Notes: generated by a model from the sequence alone, not told the origin. A DNA stretch of 42,886 nucleotides from UBA5314 sp035560815 (GCA_035560815.1 DATMYR010000041.1:1-42886); one strand, 5' to 3'. Positions 14,644 to 23,428 are shown, numbered from the stretch's first letter. Made by a program: numbers and translations.

Positions 14644-16635
14644 TTGCAGGTACGCCTGGCTGGAAATGCTGGTTTTTGTGCCGGTGTAAAAAGGGCCATC
14701 AAGATGGCAGAGGAAACCATCAAGGAACCGGGATTATGGTATAGTCTTGGCCCACTGGTGCATAATAAAGCCGTAGTCAACTATTACCAACAACAGGGAT
14801 TAAATCCGGTGGATACCCTGGAAGAGATAAGCCAACCAGGTGCCGGGATTCTCATCAGAACCCATGGCACTACACCTGAACAAATTGATCAAGCCCAACG
14901 TCGGGGGATTTTGGTAAAGGATGCAACTTGCACCCTGGTTACCAGAGTGCATGAAATAGTCGCCCTCTTACGAGAGGAAAATTATGATATAGTTATCTTT
15001 GGAGACAGGCATCATCCTGAGGTGCAAGGGATATTAGGATGGTGTGGGTATAGAGCAACCGTGGTGGGAAGCCTGGAAGAGGCCAAATCGGTTCCGGGAC
15101 AAAAAATAGCACTGGTTTCCCAGACCACCAGGGATGAGGACGAGTTTTTTGGCATAGCGTCGGCTCTGCTGGCCAGAGGGAGAGAACTTCGAGTATTTAA
15201 TACGATTTGTTCAGCTACCCGAAAGAGGCAGGAAGCAGCCCGGGCTTTATGTGAAGAAGTGGATCTCATGCTAGTGGTCGGCGACCCGGCGAGTTCTAAT
15301 ACCAGCACTCTCGTAGGGGAGTGTTATAGAACGGGTGTACCTACTATCCGGATTCAGACTGCGGGAGAGCTGAACCCGGAGTGGTTTAGGGGAGTTAGCT
15401 GCGTCGGACTTACAGCCGGAGCCTCCACACCCGACTGGATTATTAAGGAGGTAATGGAAAGGATGACTCAATTGGAAGACGAAAAGGAAAACCTGGAAAA
15501 CATCGAAGAAACAGTCAATCACGAAGACTCCTTCGCTAAAATGGAGGCGGAAATGGCGGACTTAGCTTCCCCTGCCAAGGGAGATATCATAAAGGGTACT
15601 GTCATACAGGTGCTGGATGATGAGGTAATGGTAGATGTTGGCGGTAAATCCGAAGGTATTGTGCCTTTGCGGGAAATGACTAACGGTGACGTAGGGTCGG
15701 CCAAAGAACTGGTGAAGGTTGGCGACGAAATCGAAGTCATGGTTTTGAAATGGGATGATGACGGAAACATTCTTCTTTCTAAGAAGAAGGTTGATTCCCA
15801 GAAAGTTTTGGACGCTCTGGAAGAAGACTATAAAGAAGGGCGTACCATTGAAGGAACCATTACCGGCAGCGTAAAAGGCGGTCTGTTGGTTGATGTAGGC
15901 GTAACAGCGTTCCTGCCTGCTTCTCATGTCGATGATACTTATGTCAAGAACTTGGACGACTATATTGGCAAGCAATTACAGTTCAAGATCATTGAATACA
16001 ATCGCAATAAACGGCGGGGATCCCAGGTGGTATTGTCCCGCAAGGAACTGGTTGCCCAGCAAAAATCCCTTCTGAAAAAGGAATTCTGGGATAAAATCGA
16101 GGAAGGTCAGACCATTAATGGACGGATCAAACGCATCGTCGATTATGGAGCTTTTATTGACCTCGGTGGATATGAAGGACTCTTACATGTTTCCGAGATT
16201 GATCATCACCGCATTGAACATCCCTCCAATGTCTTCCACGAAGGCGATGAGGTGGAAGTCTTCATCCTGGGTTTGGATCGGGAAAAGGAGCGGGTGTCAT
16301 TGAGCCGCAAGAGATTGCTTAAGAGCCCTTGGGAACAGCTTACCGGACAGTACATTGAAGGCGATCTCATCGAAGGAACCGTGGTCAGGATAACACCTTT
16401 TGGAGCATTCGTGGAACTGGCACCTGGAGTCGATGGCCTGGTGCATATTTCTCAATTAGCCAACCGCCGGGTAGAGAAACCGGAAGATGTGGTTACCGTG
16501 GGTGAAAAGGTCACCACCAAGATACTCAATATCAACCATGAAGAAAAAAAGATCAGCCTTTCAATCAGGGAAGCCCAGGCTGAACAAGAAAAACAGGAAG
16601 TTGACGAATTCCTTGATACTCAGGAAGAAAGTTAG
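14644..16635 (+). CDS. ispH: HMBPP reductase fused to ribosomal protein S1-type repeats
   Basis: 663 aa. Residues 1-280 are IspH, the last enzyme of the MEP isoprenoid pathway, with the three iron-sulfur cysteines Cys12 (GFCAGVKRA), Cys96 (DATCTLV) and Cys189 (NTICSATRKRQ) and His40, His74 and His124. DATCTLV replaces the more usual DATCPFV. After an acidic linker come four S1 RNA-binding domains starting near residues 313, 398, 487 and 572. This IspH-RpsA fusion is well known in Clostridia, and why the two are joined is unclear. The start is TTG, with GGGGTG six bases upstream. Confidence 0.95.
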   Translation: MQVRLAGNAGFCAGVKRAIKMAEETIKEPGLWYSLGPLVHNKAVVNYYQQQGLNPVDTLEEISQPGAGILIRTHGTTPEQIDQAQRRGILVKDATCTLVTRVHEIVALLREENYDIVIFGDRHHPEVQGILGWCGYRATVVGSLEEAKSVPGQKIALVSQTTRDEDEFFGIASALLARGRELRVFNTICSATRKRQEAARALCEEVDLMLVVGDPASSNTSTLVGECYRTGVPTIRIQTAGELNPEWFRGVSCVGLTAGASTPDWIIKEVMERMTQLEDEKENLENIEETVNHEDSFAKMEAEMADLASPAKGDIIKGTVIQVLDDEVMVDVGGKSEGIVPLREMTNGDVGSAKELVKVGDEIEVMVLKWDDDGNILLSKKKVDSQKVLDALEEDYKEGRTIEGTITGSVKGGLLVDVGVTAFLPASHVDDTYVKNLDDYIGKQLQFKIIEYNRNKRRGSQVVLSRKELVAQQKSLLKKEFWDKIEEGQTINGRIKRIVDYGAFIDLGGYEGLLHVSEIDHHRIEHPSNVFHEGDEVEVFILGLDREKERVSLSRKRLLKSPWEQLTGQYIEGDLIEGTVVRITPFGAFVELAPGVDGLVHISQLANRRVEKPEDVVTVGEKVTTKILNINHEEKKISLSIREAQAEQEKQEVDEFLDTQEES

Positions 16636-16656
16636 GTATTCGCGGAGGGTATAAGC

Positions 16657-16872
16657 ATGCCCATCTTTGATTTTCAGTGCCAGGATTGCGGCGGTAAATT
16701 TGATCTTATGATTCGCAATAAAGAGAAGGAAGAGGCCACATGTCCGAGCTGCCATTCCCGTAATATTAAGCAGCTTTTATCCGGTTTCAATACCGGAAGT
16801 GGTAGTGGAAGTAGTAAGGTTCCGGCTCCTGACTGCAGTCAGGGTTGTCCCATGGCTGGCGGGGGCGGATGA
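16657..16872 (+). CDS. FmdB-type zinc-ribbon protein
   Basis: 71 aa. An N-terminal zinc ribbon carries Cys8 and Cys11 (CQDCGG) and Cys30 and Cys33 (CPSCHS), followed by a Gly/Ser-rich linker and a short tail with two more Cys (DCSQGCPMAGGGG). This is the FmdB/CxxC_CxxC_SSSS regulatory-protein family, whose function is largely unknown. It lies 21 bases after ispH-rpsA in the same direction, so it is probably co-transcribed. Confidence 0.88.
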   Translation: MPIFDFQCQDCGGKFDLMIRNKEKEEATCPSCHSRNIKQLLSGFNTGSGSGSSKVPAPDCSQGCPMAGGGG

Positions 16873-16886
16873 AAGCCAAGATTTTA

Positions 16887-16903
16887 AGGCTGCGGTGCAG
16901 CCT
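16887..16903. repeat. Hairpin copy lacking a T-tract, upstream duplicate of the 17180 terminator
   Basis: AGGCTGCGGTGCAGCCT differs by one base from AGGCTGCAGTGCAGCCT at 17179-17195, but only the latter is followed by T residues. TCAGACCG next to it (16903-16910) is the inverse of CGGTCTGA at 17144-17151. The two copies bracket a repeat-filled segment, as if an insertion had split or duplicated the fmdB terminator. Confidence 0.5.
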
Positions 16904-16915
16904 CAGACCGTCGAC

Positions 16916-17052
16916 AAAAGCGAATAGCTGTCGTGAAATGGTTGTGATGAAAGACTGCTTTTACCATCTTGGGGCGGAATACAACCAGGCCAGTGTTTTT
17001 CACGTAGCCCCGTTGTTTCATCCCGTTCAATCGATGTACTCTGTACGGGGAC
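16916..17052 (+). repeat. About 140-bp dispersed repeat, copy A
   Basis: Aligns along its length with 33895-34034: both have AAAAGCG(A)ATAGCTGTCGTG, GAAATGGTT, a TTTTA.CA block, a GTT.TTCACG.AGC block, CGCTCAATC or CGTTCAATC, then GTAC and ACGGGGAC at the right end. There is no ORF inside. The rest of the gap up to 17242 holds the decayed GGGGAC ends (17047-17083), a block shared with 22243-22270, and a terminator. Confidence 0.6.
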
Positions 17053-17083
17053 GTGACCTTACCTGAAAGGAAGGTGCGTCGCC
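17047..17083. repeat. Decayed GGGGACA element ends
   Basis: GGGGACGTGACCTT (17047-17060) faces AAGGTGCGTCGCC (17071-17083), whose inverse GGCGACGCACCTT is close to GGGGACACACCTT of the other copies. Further right, the block at 17117-17142 (CACGCCTCGATCTTGG...) matches the inverse of 22243-22270, so related flanking DNA is also present. Confidence 0.4.
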
Positions 17084-17179
17084 ATACCTTTAAACACCTC
17101 AATCACGGGCTATTCTCACGCCTCGATCTTGGCTCCCGTCATTCGGTCTGACAAATTGCCGATTTTTTTGACATGTTGA

Positions 17180-17201
17180 GGCTGCAGTGCAGCCTTTTTT
17201 T
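17180..17201 (+). terminator. Intrinsic terminator
   Basis: GGCTGC (17180-17185), loop AGT, GCAGCC (17189-17194), then seven T. It ends transcription before mobA. Confidence 0.8.
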
Positions 17202-17242
17202 ATAGGAAATCATTTTAACCAGCAAGCGTAAGGTGGAGAACT

Positions 17243-17827
17243 ATGATCAGTGGGATAATACTGGCCGGGGGGAAGAGCTCGCGCATGAAGTTTAACAAGG
17301 CCTTCGCCCGCTTACACAATCAGACAGTCATAGAAATACTGGTTAAAAAATTCACCCAATTCTTTTCCGAAACGATTATCATCAGCAACGATCCGGAACT
17401 GTTTACAGAAATGGGGGTCCGGGTTTTCCAGGATATCATTCCCAGCCAGGGACCTGTCAGCGGTATTCACGCCGGTCTCAATTATGCCAATCATGAGACC
17501 GTATTTATCTGTGGTTGTGACATGCCTTTTGTTAATCTGGATATGGTTGATTACCTCATGAGTAGATTGGGAAACCACGACAGTGTGGTTCCCGAGATTC
17601 ATGGTCACCTGCAGCCCACAGCAGCCATATACAACCGCAAATGCCTGCCGGTATTCACAGAATCTCTGCAACAGGATCATCTGAAACTAACCTGGTTGTT
17701 CCGCGAGGAACTTGATGCGGTGGTAGTTCAAGCCCAGGAGTTGGAACGCTTCGGCGATGTCAGCCAGATGTTCTTCAATATTAATGATGCCAATGCTTTA
17801 GAGAAGGCAAGGAAGTTTGCGTGGTAA
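17243..17827 (+). CDS. mobA: Molybdenum cofactor guanylyltransferase
   Basis: Attaches GMP from GTP to molybdopterin. 194 aa with nucleotide-binding signature LAGGKSSRM at 7-15 and Lys19, then QDIIPSQGPVSGIHAGL and the metal-binding GCDMPFVN. AAGGTGGAG precedes the ATG. It implies that the cell makes a dinucleotide form of molybdenum or tungsten cofactor. The last codons overlap the start of fni. Confidence 0.9.
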   Translation: MISGIILAGGKSSRMKFNKAFARLHNQTVIEILVKKFTQFFSETIIISNDPELFTEMGVRVFQDIIPSQGPVSGIHAGLNYANHETVFICGCDMPFVNLDMVDYLMSRLGNHDSVVPEIHGHLQPTAAIYNRKCLPVFTESLQQDHLKLTWLFREELDAVVVQAQELERFGDVSQMFFNINDANALEKARKFAW

Positions 17828-18888
17828 TTAGACATATGAGAAATCAACGCAAAACCGAGCACCTCGATTTAGCCGTCCAAACGCCGGATGGGCCACTGGA
17901 TAACGGCTTCGGGGATCTCCGCTTTGTGCATGACTCAATTCCAGAACTAAACCTTGAAGATATCGACTTAAGCGTCGAGTTTCTGGGCAAGAGACTATCA
18001 TGCCCCTTAGTCATCAACGCTCTGACCGGGGGGAATGCCATGTCGGAATCAATTAATCGCGACCTGGCCTGGATAGCGGCCCGGCACGGCCTGGGTATGG
18101 CGGTTGGATCGCAAACTGCCGCCCTGGATGATCCGAGCTGCATCAACAGCTTTGCCGTGGCCCGCAAGATTAATCCTGAAGGGCTGCTCTTGGCCAACCT
18201 GGGAGCGGGAAACACCTGGCAGGAAACCGTAAAAGTTGTCGAAATGATTGGAGCTGATGCAGTTCAACTCCATTTTAATGTTCCTCAGGAATTGGCCATG
18301 GCTGAAGGAGACCGCCATTTCCGAGGAGTTCTTCATCAGGTCCGGGAGGTAGTGGAGAAAGCAGGCGTGCCGGTCATCGCCAAAGAAGTGGGATTTGGAT
18401 TTTCCAGGGAGAGTGCAGCCCGGCTTTATGCTGTTGGTGTGTGCATCATCGACATTGGCGGTAGTGGCGGAACCAACTTTATCCGTATCGAAGATCGCCG
18501 CAATGGTACATTTTGTGAAGAGCTGGATACCTGGGGAATTCCAACCGCGGTGAGCCTGGCCGAGGTCTTATCTCTGGGTCTGCCTCTGACCGTGATTGCC
18601 ACAGGAGGAATAAGAACAGCTCTGGAAATGGCTAAAGCACTGGCCATGGGTGCAAGCCTCTGTGGGGCAGCCGGCTGGTTTCTCGGGATCCTGCGAGAAG
18701 AAGGGATCAATGAGCTCGATAAACAGGTAGGCCAGCTCATCTATCGCCTGAAGGCCATCCTGCTCATGACCGGCTCCCGGAATTGGGGCGAATTGCAGAA
18801 GAAGCCTTTGCTGATATTGGGTCGGACGGCTGACTGGCTGCGGGCTAGAAATATTGACCCCAACTACTGGGCACGGAGGCGTGATTAA
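17821..18888 (+). CDS. fni: Type 2 isopentenyl-diphosphate delta-isomerase (FMN-dependent)
   Basis: Interconverts IPP and DMAPP using FMN and NADPH. 355 aa TIM-barrel with RKTEHL near the N-terminus, NALTGGN, GSQTAAL, FNVPQE...EGDRHFRG, AKEVGFGFS, DIGGSGGTNF and ATGGIRTALEMAKAL. The GTG at 17821 is preferred because AAGGAAG lies five bases upstream inside mobA; ATG 17836 has no ribosome site. The overlap with mobA suggests coupling, although the two pathways are unrelated. ispH upstream uses the product of the same isoprenoid pathway. Confidence 0.93.
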   Translation: MVIRHMRNQRKTEHLDLAVQTPDGPLDNGFGDLRFVHDSIPELNLEDIDLSVEFLGKRLSCPLVINALTGGNAMSESINRDLAWIAARHGLGMAVGSQTAALDDPSCINSFAVARKINPEGLLLANLGAGNTWQETVKVVEMIGADAVQLHFNVPQELAMAEGDRHFRGVLHQVREVVEKAGVPVIAKEVGFGFSRESAARLYAVGVCIIDIGGSGGTNFIRIEDRRNGTFCEELDTWGIPTAVSLAEVLSLGLPLTVIATGGIRTALEMAKALAMGASLCGAAGWFLGILREEGINELDKQVGQLIYRLKAILLMTGSRNWGELQKKPLLILGRTADWLRARNIDPNYWARRRD

Positions 18889-19093
18889 GGAGATATAGTC
18901 TAATATCAGCACCTCTTATCGCAACCATTTGGATCGAAAGAAGGATATTCCTTTATAATCAATCTCATCGCAGAAAAAGCAATATTTGTTTATTGTTTTT
19001 TTTTGCTTGCTTTTGCCTGGCCGGTCTTTACATAAAGCCCGAATAAAAGGGGAAAATTTTTATCAGGAAAACCTTATTGAAAGGATGACAGGT

Positions 19094-19837
19094 ATGCAAA
19101 ATTTTCCTTTTGGGCTCATTACTTTGGTGGTCATTTCTATCCTTATATACTTCGGGATTGCCCACCGGGCATTGGATCGTTTACGGCTCAGTGATAAAGG
19201 GGCACTGGCGGTCATCGCTGCGATTATTGTGGGAAGTTTTTTTGATATTCCCATTTCCTCACGGATTACCATCAATCTAGGCGGAGTTATCGCTGTAGGG
19301 TTGGCCATCTGGCTGTGGATCGGTGCCGGAACCGCCCTGGAAAAAACCAGGTCGATTATTGCTGCCGTGATCACAGCCCTGGCCCTATTCCTGGCGGGAC
19401 GCTATCTGGGAGCTGAACCAGAAGCCATTTTCATCGATCCCATTTATATTTATCCGATCGTGGCCGGCATTGTTGGTTATCTGGCCGGGAGAAGTCGGAG
19501 AGGCGCCTTTTTTGCTGCGGTTATGGGAGTGTTTGCACTCGATTTTGGCCAGTTTTACTACCTGTCCCGCACCGGATTACGAGGTGTGGTCCATGTTGGA
19601 GGGGCTGGGGCATTTGATTCCCTGATCCTGGCCGGGATCCTGGCTATCCTGCTGGCAGAACTCGTCGGCGAGACGCGCGAAAGACTTCAGGGTGGACCCC
19701 AGACCGAAGGACGCCCGGAAGAATTAATTAGAAACCTGAGAGAACCGGAGCCGGCTCGAAAACCCCAGTCAGAAGAGAAACGAGAAGAGAGGCCGGAAGA
19801 GGACCGGAATGATGAAGGGGGTGAAAAGGATGACTAA
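19094..19837 (+). CDS. DUF1614 family membrane protein
   Basis: 247 aa with about six or seven hydrophobic segments up to about residue 190, followed by a charged Glu/Arg-rich cytoplasmic tail. Recognised as DUF1614 from the overall pattern (LSDKGALAVIAAIIVGSFFDIPI, with DIPI conserved) and from its place directly before spoIIP, its usual neighbour. ATG 19094 is used because AAAGGA is at a good distance; upstream in-frame starts have none. The stop overlaps the spoIIP start by eight bases. Function unknown; a sporulation role is inferred from context. Confidence 0.75.
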   Translation: MQNFPFGLITLVVISILIYFGIAHRALDRLRLSDKGALAVIAAIIVGSFFDIPISSRITINLGGVIAVGLAIWLWIGAGTALEKTRSIIAAVITALALFLAGRYLGAEPEAIFIDPIYIYPIVAGIVGYLAGRSRRGAFFAAVMGVFALDFGQFYYLSRTGLRGVVHVGGAGAFDSLILAGILAILLAELVGETRERLQGGPQTEGRPEELIRNLREPEPARKPQSEEKREERPEEDRNDEGGEKDD

Positions 19838-20897
19838 GCGAATTTCGATTATAACGCTCTTTACCATTTTCCTATTGATGATTGCCACGCCGGTCCAGGC
19901 AGTGTACGAAGAATTAGGCGGAGGAAAATACTACACGCTGATTGACGAAAATAACCAGGTGATTCATCAGACCGCCATGCAGGTTTATACGGGGGATGAA
20001 TATATTGCCGCGGATAATTCGAAATATAGGGTCGTAGAAATTGTAGGCGAAACGGTTCGCTGTGTTTACCAAGGCAAGGAAGCTATGCCAGCCGTCAATT
20101 ATGATGAGCAGAAACAGGCCTGGGTAGTTGAAGGGGATGCGGTACAGGCCGGTTCTGGCAGTAAACAGAAGACCATCGCCATTTACCACACCCATAGTGA
20201 CGAATCCTATACGCCCACTGATGGGAAGTCAAGCATTGACGGCCAAGGTGGTATTTATGATGTAGGGAATGCCTTGACCCAAAAACTTACCGCTCTGGGA
20301 TTCAAGGTGGATCACAATACAAATAACCATAATCCCCACGATATTAATGCTTATAACCGCTCGAGGAAAACTGCAATGACCTTATTGAAGACCAATCCAG
20401 ATGTTATTCTTGACGTGCACCGAGATGCTGTACCTGCCAGCCAGTATCAAACTCAGGTTCAAGGGCAGAATGCTACCAAGGTTAAGCTGGTGGTGGGAAA
20501 ATCAAATCCCAACCAAAAAGCTACCATGGAGTTCGCCAAACAAATTAAAGCGGTTATGGACAAGAAGGATCCCGGTCTTTCCAATGGGATATACATTGGA
20601 AAAGGGGACTACAATCAGGATCTGAATCCGCACGCCATGCTTATTGAAGTGGGATCCGACACCAACAACAAGGAAGATGCAGAAAAAGGGGTGGCATTGT
20701 TCGCGAATACCCTTCCCACTGTCCTGGGAGTATCTTCGGGTAGTGCCGATACATCCGGTCAGCAGTCGGGACCGGCGGCCAAACCTTTGACTGGATCCAA
20801 CCGTGGAATCTGGACCAATATTCTCATTCTCGTGGTGGTAGTGGCTGCCGCAGGAATAGGATTTTATTACCTGAACCGGGGATCGGTGAAAAAATAA
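19830..20897 (+). CDS. spoIIP: Stage II sporulation protein P (SpoIIP-like amidase/endopeptidase)
   Basis: Part of the SpoIID-SpoIIM-SpoIIP machine that thins septal peptidoglycan during engulfment. 355 aa with an N-terminal membrane/signal segment (6-24), catalytic-site motifs YHTHSDESYTP (His120, Glu125), DVHRDAVP (His197) and LIEVGSDTNN, and a C-terminal membrane segment at about 330-347. The extra C-terminal anchor is less usual than the single N-terminal anchor of Bacillus SpoIIP. ATG 19830 is supported by AAGGGGGTG upstream. Confidence 0.88.
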   Translation: MTKRISIITLFTIFLLMIATPVQAVYEELGGGKYYTLIDENNQVIHQTAMQVYTGDEYIAADNSKYRVVEIVGETVRCVYQGKEAMPAVNYDEQKQAWVVEGDAVQAGSGSKQKTIAIYHTHSDESYTPTDGKSSIDGQGGIYDVGNALTQKLTALGFKVDHNTNNHNPHDINAYNRSRKTAMTLLKTNPDVILDVHRDAVPASQYQTQVQGQNATKVKLVVGKSNPNQKATMEFAKQIKAVMDKKDPGLSNGIYIGKGDYNQDLNPHAMLIEVGSDTNNKEDAEKGVALFANTLPTVLGVSSGSADTSGQQSGPAAKPLTGSNRGIWTNILILVVVVAAAGIGFYYLNRGSVKK

Positions 20898-20900
20898 CGT

Positions 20901-21791
20901 ATGCAACACTATTTGTTAGCGATAATACTGGGGATTGTGGCGGGATTTTCCGACCGTTGGCTGATGCTGCGCAACGATTACCGCCACTACCCTACTTATC
21001 CTCATGGACATCTCACCCACCTGGCCCTGGGATTCATTGCCTCCGGCCTGGGAGCGGTAGCTGTGCCAGCTATAGCGAAACCTGATTATGTAGCGGTGAC
21101 CTTTTTAGCGCTGGCTGCCCAGCAGTTTCGAGATATCAGAAATATGGAACGGGAAACCCTCAATAATTTGGAAAAGACTAAACTCATACCCCGGGGTAGT
21201 GATTATATTGAAGGAATCGCAAGGGTTTTCGAAGCCCGCAACTACCTGACCATACTTACCGCCCTGGTAACCAGCGGTTTTGTATATTGGAAAAGTTGGC
21301 CTTATGCGATCGCTGCAGCCCTGATCATGATCTGGTTTTCCTTGTTCCTGATGAAAGGCTCTTCCCTGGGTGAGATTGCGGAAGTCGAAATTGGACAAAT
21401 ACATTTCCAGGGCAGCATACTCAAGGTTAATGACGTGATGATGATGAACGTAGGACTGGCCCAGACTCGGGATAAAATTCAGCAGGAGGGCATGGGATTT
21501 ATCATCCGCCCGAAAAACGATAATGCTCGCTTAAGTCTGGATGCTCCCGGTCAACGGATGGCGATCGTTCATGATCTGGTTTCAGTTCTGGGTAGTAAAG
21601 TTGACATGGAAGAAGGCGAACTGCACCCGATGGTGCGTAAAAATATCGACCAGGGCTACCTGGCTCTTTTTATCGTGGCCAATGAACCGGACAGAGATTA
21701 CGCTATGCAGATTATTAAAAAGGTGCCGGTTCTGGAATCCTCCCGGGGCACCACCTTGAACACCTATTACGGCAGAAAGGCGGCCGACTGA
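20901..21791 (+). CDS. YIEGIA-domain membrane protein
   Basis: 296 aa. Carries the family-naming motif YIEGIA at 102-107 within GSDYIEGIARVFEARNY. Hydrophobic segments lie near 3-15, 41-70, 117-130 and 133-150, followed by a soluble C-terminal half. The family is restricted to spore-formers and uncharacterised. It starts three bases after spoIIP and its stop overlaps the start of the next gene (TGATG), so they are coupled. Confidence 0.85.
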   Translation: MQHYLLAIILGIVAGFSDRWLMLRNDYRHYPTYPHGHLTHLALGFIASGLGAVAVPAIAKPDYVAVTFLALAAQQFRDIRNMERETLNNLEKTKLIPRGSDYIEGIARVFEARNYLTILTALVTSGFVYWKSWPYAIAAALIMIWFSLFLMKGSSLGEIAEVEIGQIHFQGSILKVNDVMMMNVGLAQTRDKIQQEGMGFIIRPKNDNARLSLDAPGQRMAIVHDLVSVLGSKVDMEEGELHPMVRKNIDQGYLALFIVANEPDRDYAMQIIKKVPVLESSRGTTLNTYYGRKAAD

Positions 21792-21985
21792 TGGATACCG
21801 GTCTGATCAAGATAATCCTGGCCATTATCACGATTGACAAAGAAAAGGTGTTGGCTGGAGGCTGCCCGGTTTTTCTGGTAAAGGATGGACAGGAACAGCA
21901 GACAATCAGTCTCTATCTGGCCCGAATTCTAGGTGGGGTGGTTCACGACCTGGAAAACGGGGTGTTCCTGGTATGCCGGCACTGA
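21791..21985 (+). CDS. Small partner of YIEGIA protein (capping complex subunit family)
   Basis: 64 aa, translationally coupled to the YIEGIA gene. The core is AGGCPVFLVKDG with a hydrophobic start (GLIKIILAIITI). The size and location fit the small family annotated as the capping-complex partner of YIEGIA. The biochemical role is unknown; a stable complex with the upstream product is the natural inference. Confidence 0.7.
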   Translation: MDTGLIKIILAIITIDKEKVLAGGCPVFLVKDGQEQQTISLYLARILGGVVHDLENGVFLVCRH

Positions 21986-21998
21986 GGTGCTAAGGGTT

Positions 21999-22242
21999 GG
22001 GGACACACCTTCCGCTAAGGGTTGGGGACACACCTCCCCCTTTGGCCTAGACCAATCCAAAGGTTAGCTGTCTCTTGAAGTCATTGACTTAATCCTAATC
22101 TCAGTTAACACTGGGAAGGAATGTCCCCATGTTGCAGCCCTAGCGGGCCACAAGGCATGTAAGATATCTTGGGCTATAGCAGTTGCAGCAGCATGCCTTC
22201 TAGATAAAAGTGGAATCTCTAGCAGCGGGAAGGAATGTCCCC
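21999..22242. repeat. MITE/REP-like elements, nested copies, GGGGACA ends
   Basis: Left ends GGGGACACACCTT (21999-22011) and GGGGACACACCT (22024-22035) are part of a tandem 25-base duplication (21989-22035). Right ends AAGGAATGTCCCC occur at 22116-22128 and 22230-22242. The inverse of the last end plus its flank reads TCATGGGGACATTCCTTCCC, matching 1060-1078 closely. No ORF lies in 21986-22409. The rest of the gap has a CGCCCT-GA-AGGGCG hairpin (22304-22317) without a T-run. Confidence 0.6.
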
Positions 22243-22409
22243 ATGACCGCCAGTAAGATCGAGGAGCGTGCGAAGCAGGCGCCCGCAGGAAGTGCCTGTG
22301 GTGCGCCCTGAAGGGCGGTGGATGTAAGTAGTGCTTTCTATGAAAGTTGATTAAATAAGAAAGCTGCTACCGCTTTGGCGTAACGGGAAAATCACCAGGG
22401 AGGTTAGAG

Positions 22410-22880
22410 ATGAAGATTTTATATCATTGCTTTGGAGGTTCTCATTCGTCGGTTCTAGCCGCTTCCCTACACCTGGGCTTAATCAGCAAAGAACGTTTGC
22501 CAACCATGCAGGAAATGATGGCTCTGCCTTACTTTGATAAGACCAGCCAGAAGGATTTTGGCTCCATCCGCTTTATGGGAGTGGATGAAGGAGGCAATGA
22601 AGTTTACGTTCTAGGCAAGAAGAGCCTGGGTGATCGCTATAACCGGATTTTCAAGGGAGTTGCAGCCCTACTGGGGAAGCCCGATGAAATCGTCCCTGTG
22701 GACTGCATGAGCCGCGTTAATATCTCCATGAAATTAGGCGGTTTTGCATCCCGCCGGGTGGGGTGGGTCAGGTTAGGAAGGCCGGTCTTGGGGCAGGGTA
22801 CGCGCAAAGCCTTTCTGAATCTGGTCAACCTGGTTGAAATCACTCGGGTGCAAGTCATGAATAAACTGCAGGTGAATTGA
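22410..22880 (+). CDS. DUF3189 family protein, copy 1
   Basis: 156 aa cytosolic protein starting MKILYHCFGGSHSSVLAAS, the family's conserved opening with a C-x-GG-x-HSS segment, followed by LPTMQEMMALPYFDK and GVDEGGNEVYVLG. The Cys-Gly-Gly-x-His-Ser loop looks like a nucleotide or metal site but no activity is known. GGGAGG precedes the ATG. It is adjacent to a diverged second copy. Confidence 0.82.
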   Translation: MKILYHCFGGSHSSVLAASLHLGLISKERLPTMQEMMALPYFDKTSQKDFGSIRFMGVDEGGNEVYVLGKKSLGDRYNRIFKGVAALLGKPDEIVPVDCMSRVNISMKLGGFASRRVGWVRLGRPVLGQGTRKAFLNLVNLVEITRVQVMNKLQVN

Positions 22881-23324
22881 ATGAAAGTACTGTTTCTTGG
22901 GACCAGCGGCGTGCACCACCCGCTGGTGGCAGCCAACCTGTTTACCGGACGTTTTCTCAGTCACGACCTGAGAATGATTAAAGGGTTTTGTGATAGTTAT
23001 TATGATGAAAGCGGTGATCCCATCTACGTAGCAGAGGATTCCTCGGGTAATGAGGTTTATGCTCTGGGTGTGGGCTCGGAGGTGGAAGTGGGGCAACGGA
23101 GTATTGAAGGGCTGCGCGAGCTGTTGGGGTGCACTTCTCAGGATCTGGTGGTGAAATCCATATTCCTGCCGGGCGAAAAAGTGATGTATTATATGAATAA
23201 AATCCCTAAATCCCTGGGGGGCAAACATATTAATATGTTCGTTTCCAACATCATTATCAAACGAAATTTTAAGCAGATAAAAAAACTGGTAGACGACCTC
23301 CAAGCTGAAATCCTGGTGCACTGA
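22881..23324 (+). CDS. DUF3189 family protein, copy 2
   Basis: 147 aa, beginning immediately after the stop of copy 1 (TGA-ATG). It keeps the family pattern in diverged form: FLGTSGVHHPLVAANLFTG in place of the CFGGSHSS loop, and EDSSGNEVYALGVG. The loss of the Cys and the Ser-Ser suggests the paralogue has a different or structural role, perhaps forming a heterodimer (inference). Confidence 0.78.
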   Translation: MKVLFLGTSGVHHPLVAANLFTGRFLSHDLRMIKGFCDSYYDESGDPIYVAEDSSGNEVYALGVGSEVEVGQRSIEGLRELLGCTSQDLVVKSIFLPGEKVMYYMNKIPKSLGGKHINMFVSNIIIKRNFKQIKKLVDDLQAEILVH

Positions 23325-23361
23325 TCCTGATTACTTAATAGCTGCAGCTTTATGAAATAGA

Positions 23362-23389
23362 GGCCCCGGCTTGCGCCCGGGCCATTTTT
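23362..23389 (+). terminator. Intrinsic terminator after the DUF3189 pair
   Basis: GGCCCCGG (23362-23369) pairs with CCCGGGCC (23376-23383), seven of eight positions, followed by ATTTTT. Confidence 0.7.
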
Positions 23390-23428
23390 GTAAGATAATT
23401 TCTTAAGATTTCACACTGGAGGAAAATC

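Noticed and set aside
14644..16635. IspH-RpsA fusion as a novelty
   Set aside because: Already well known in Clostridia; nothing unusual beyond DATCTLV in place of DATCPFV.
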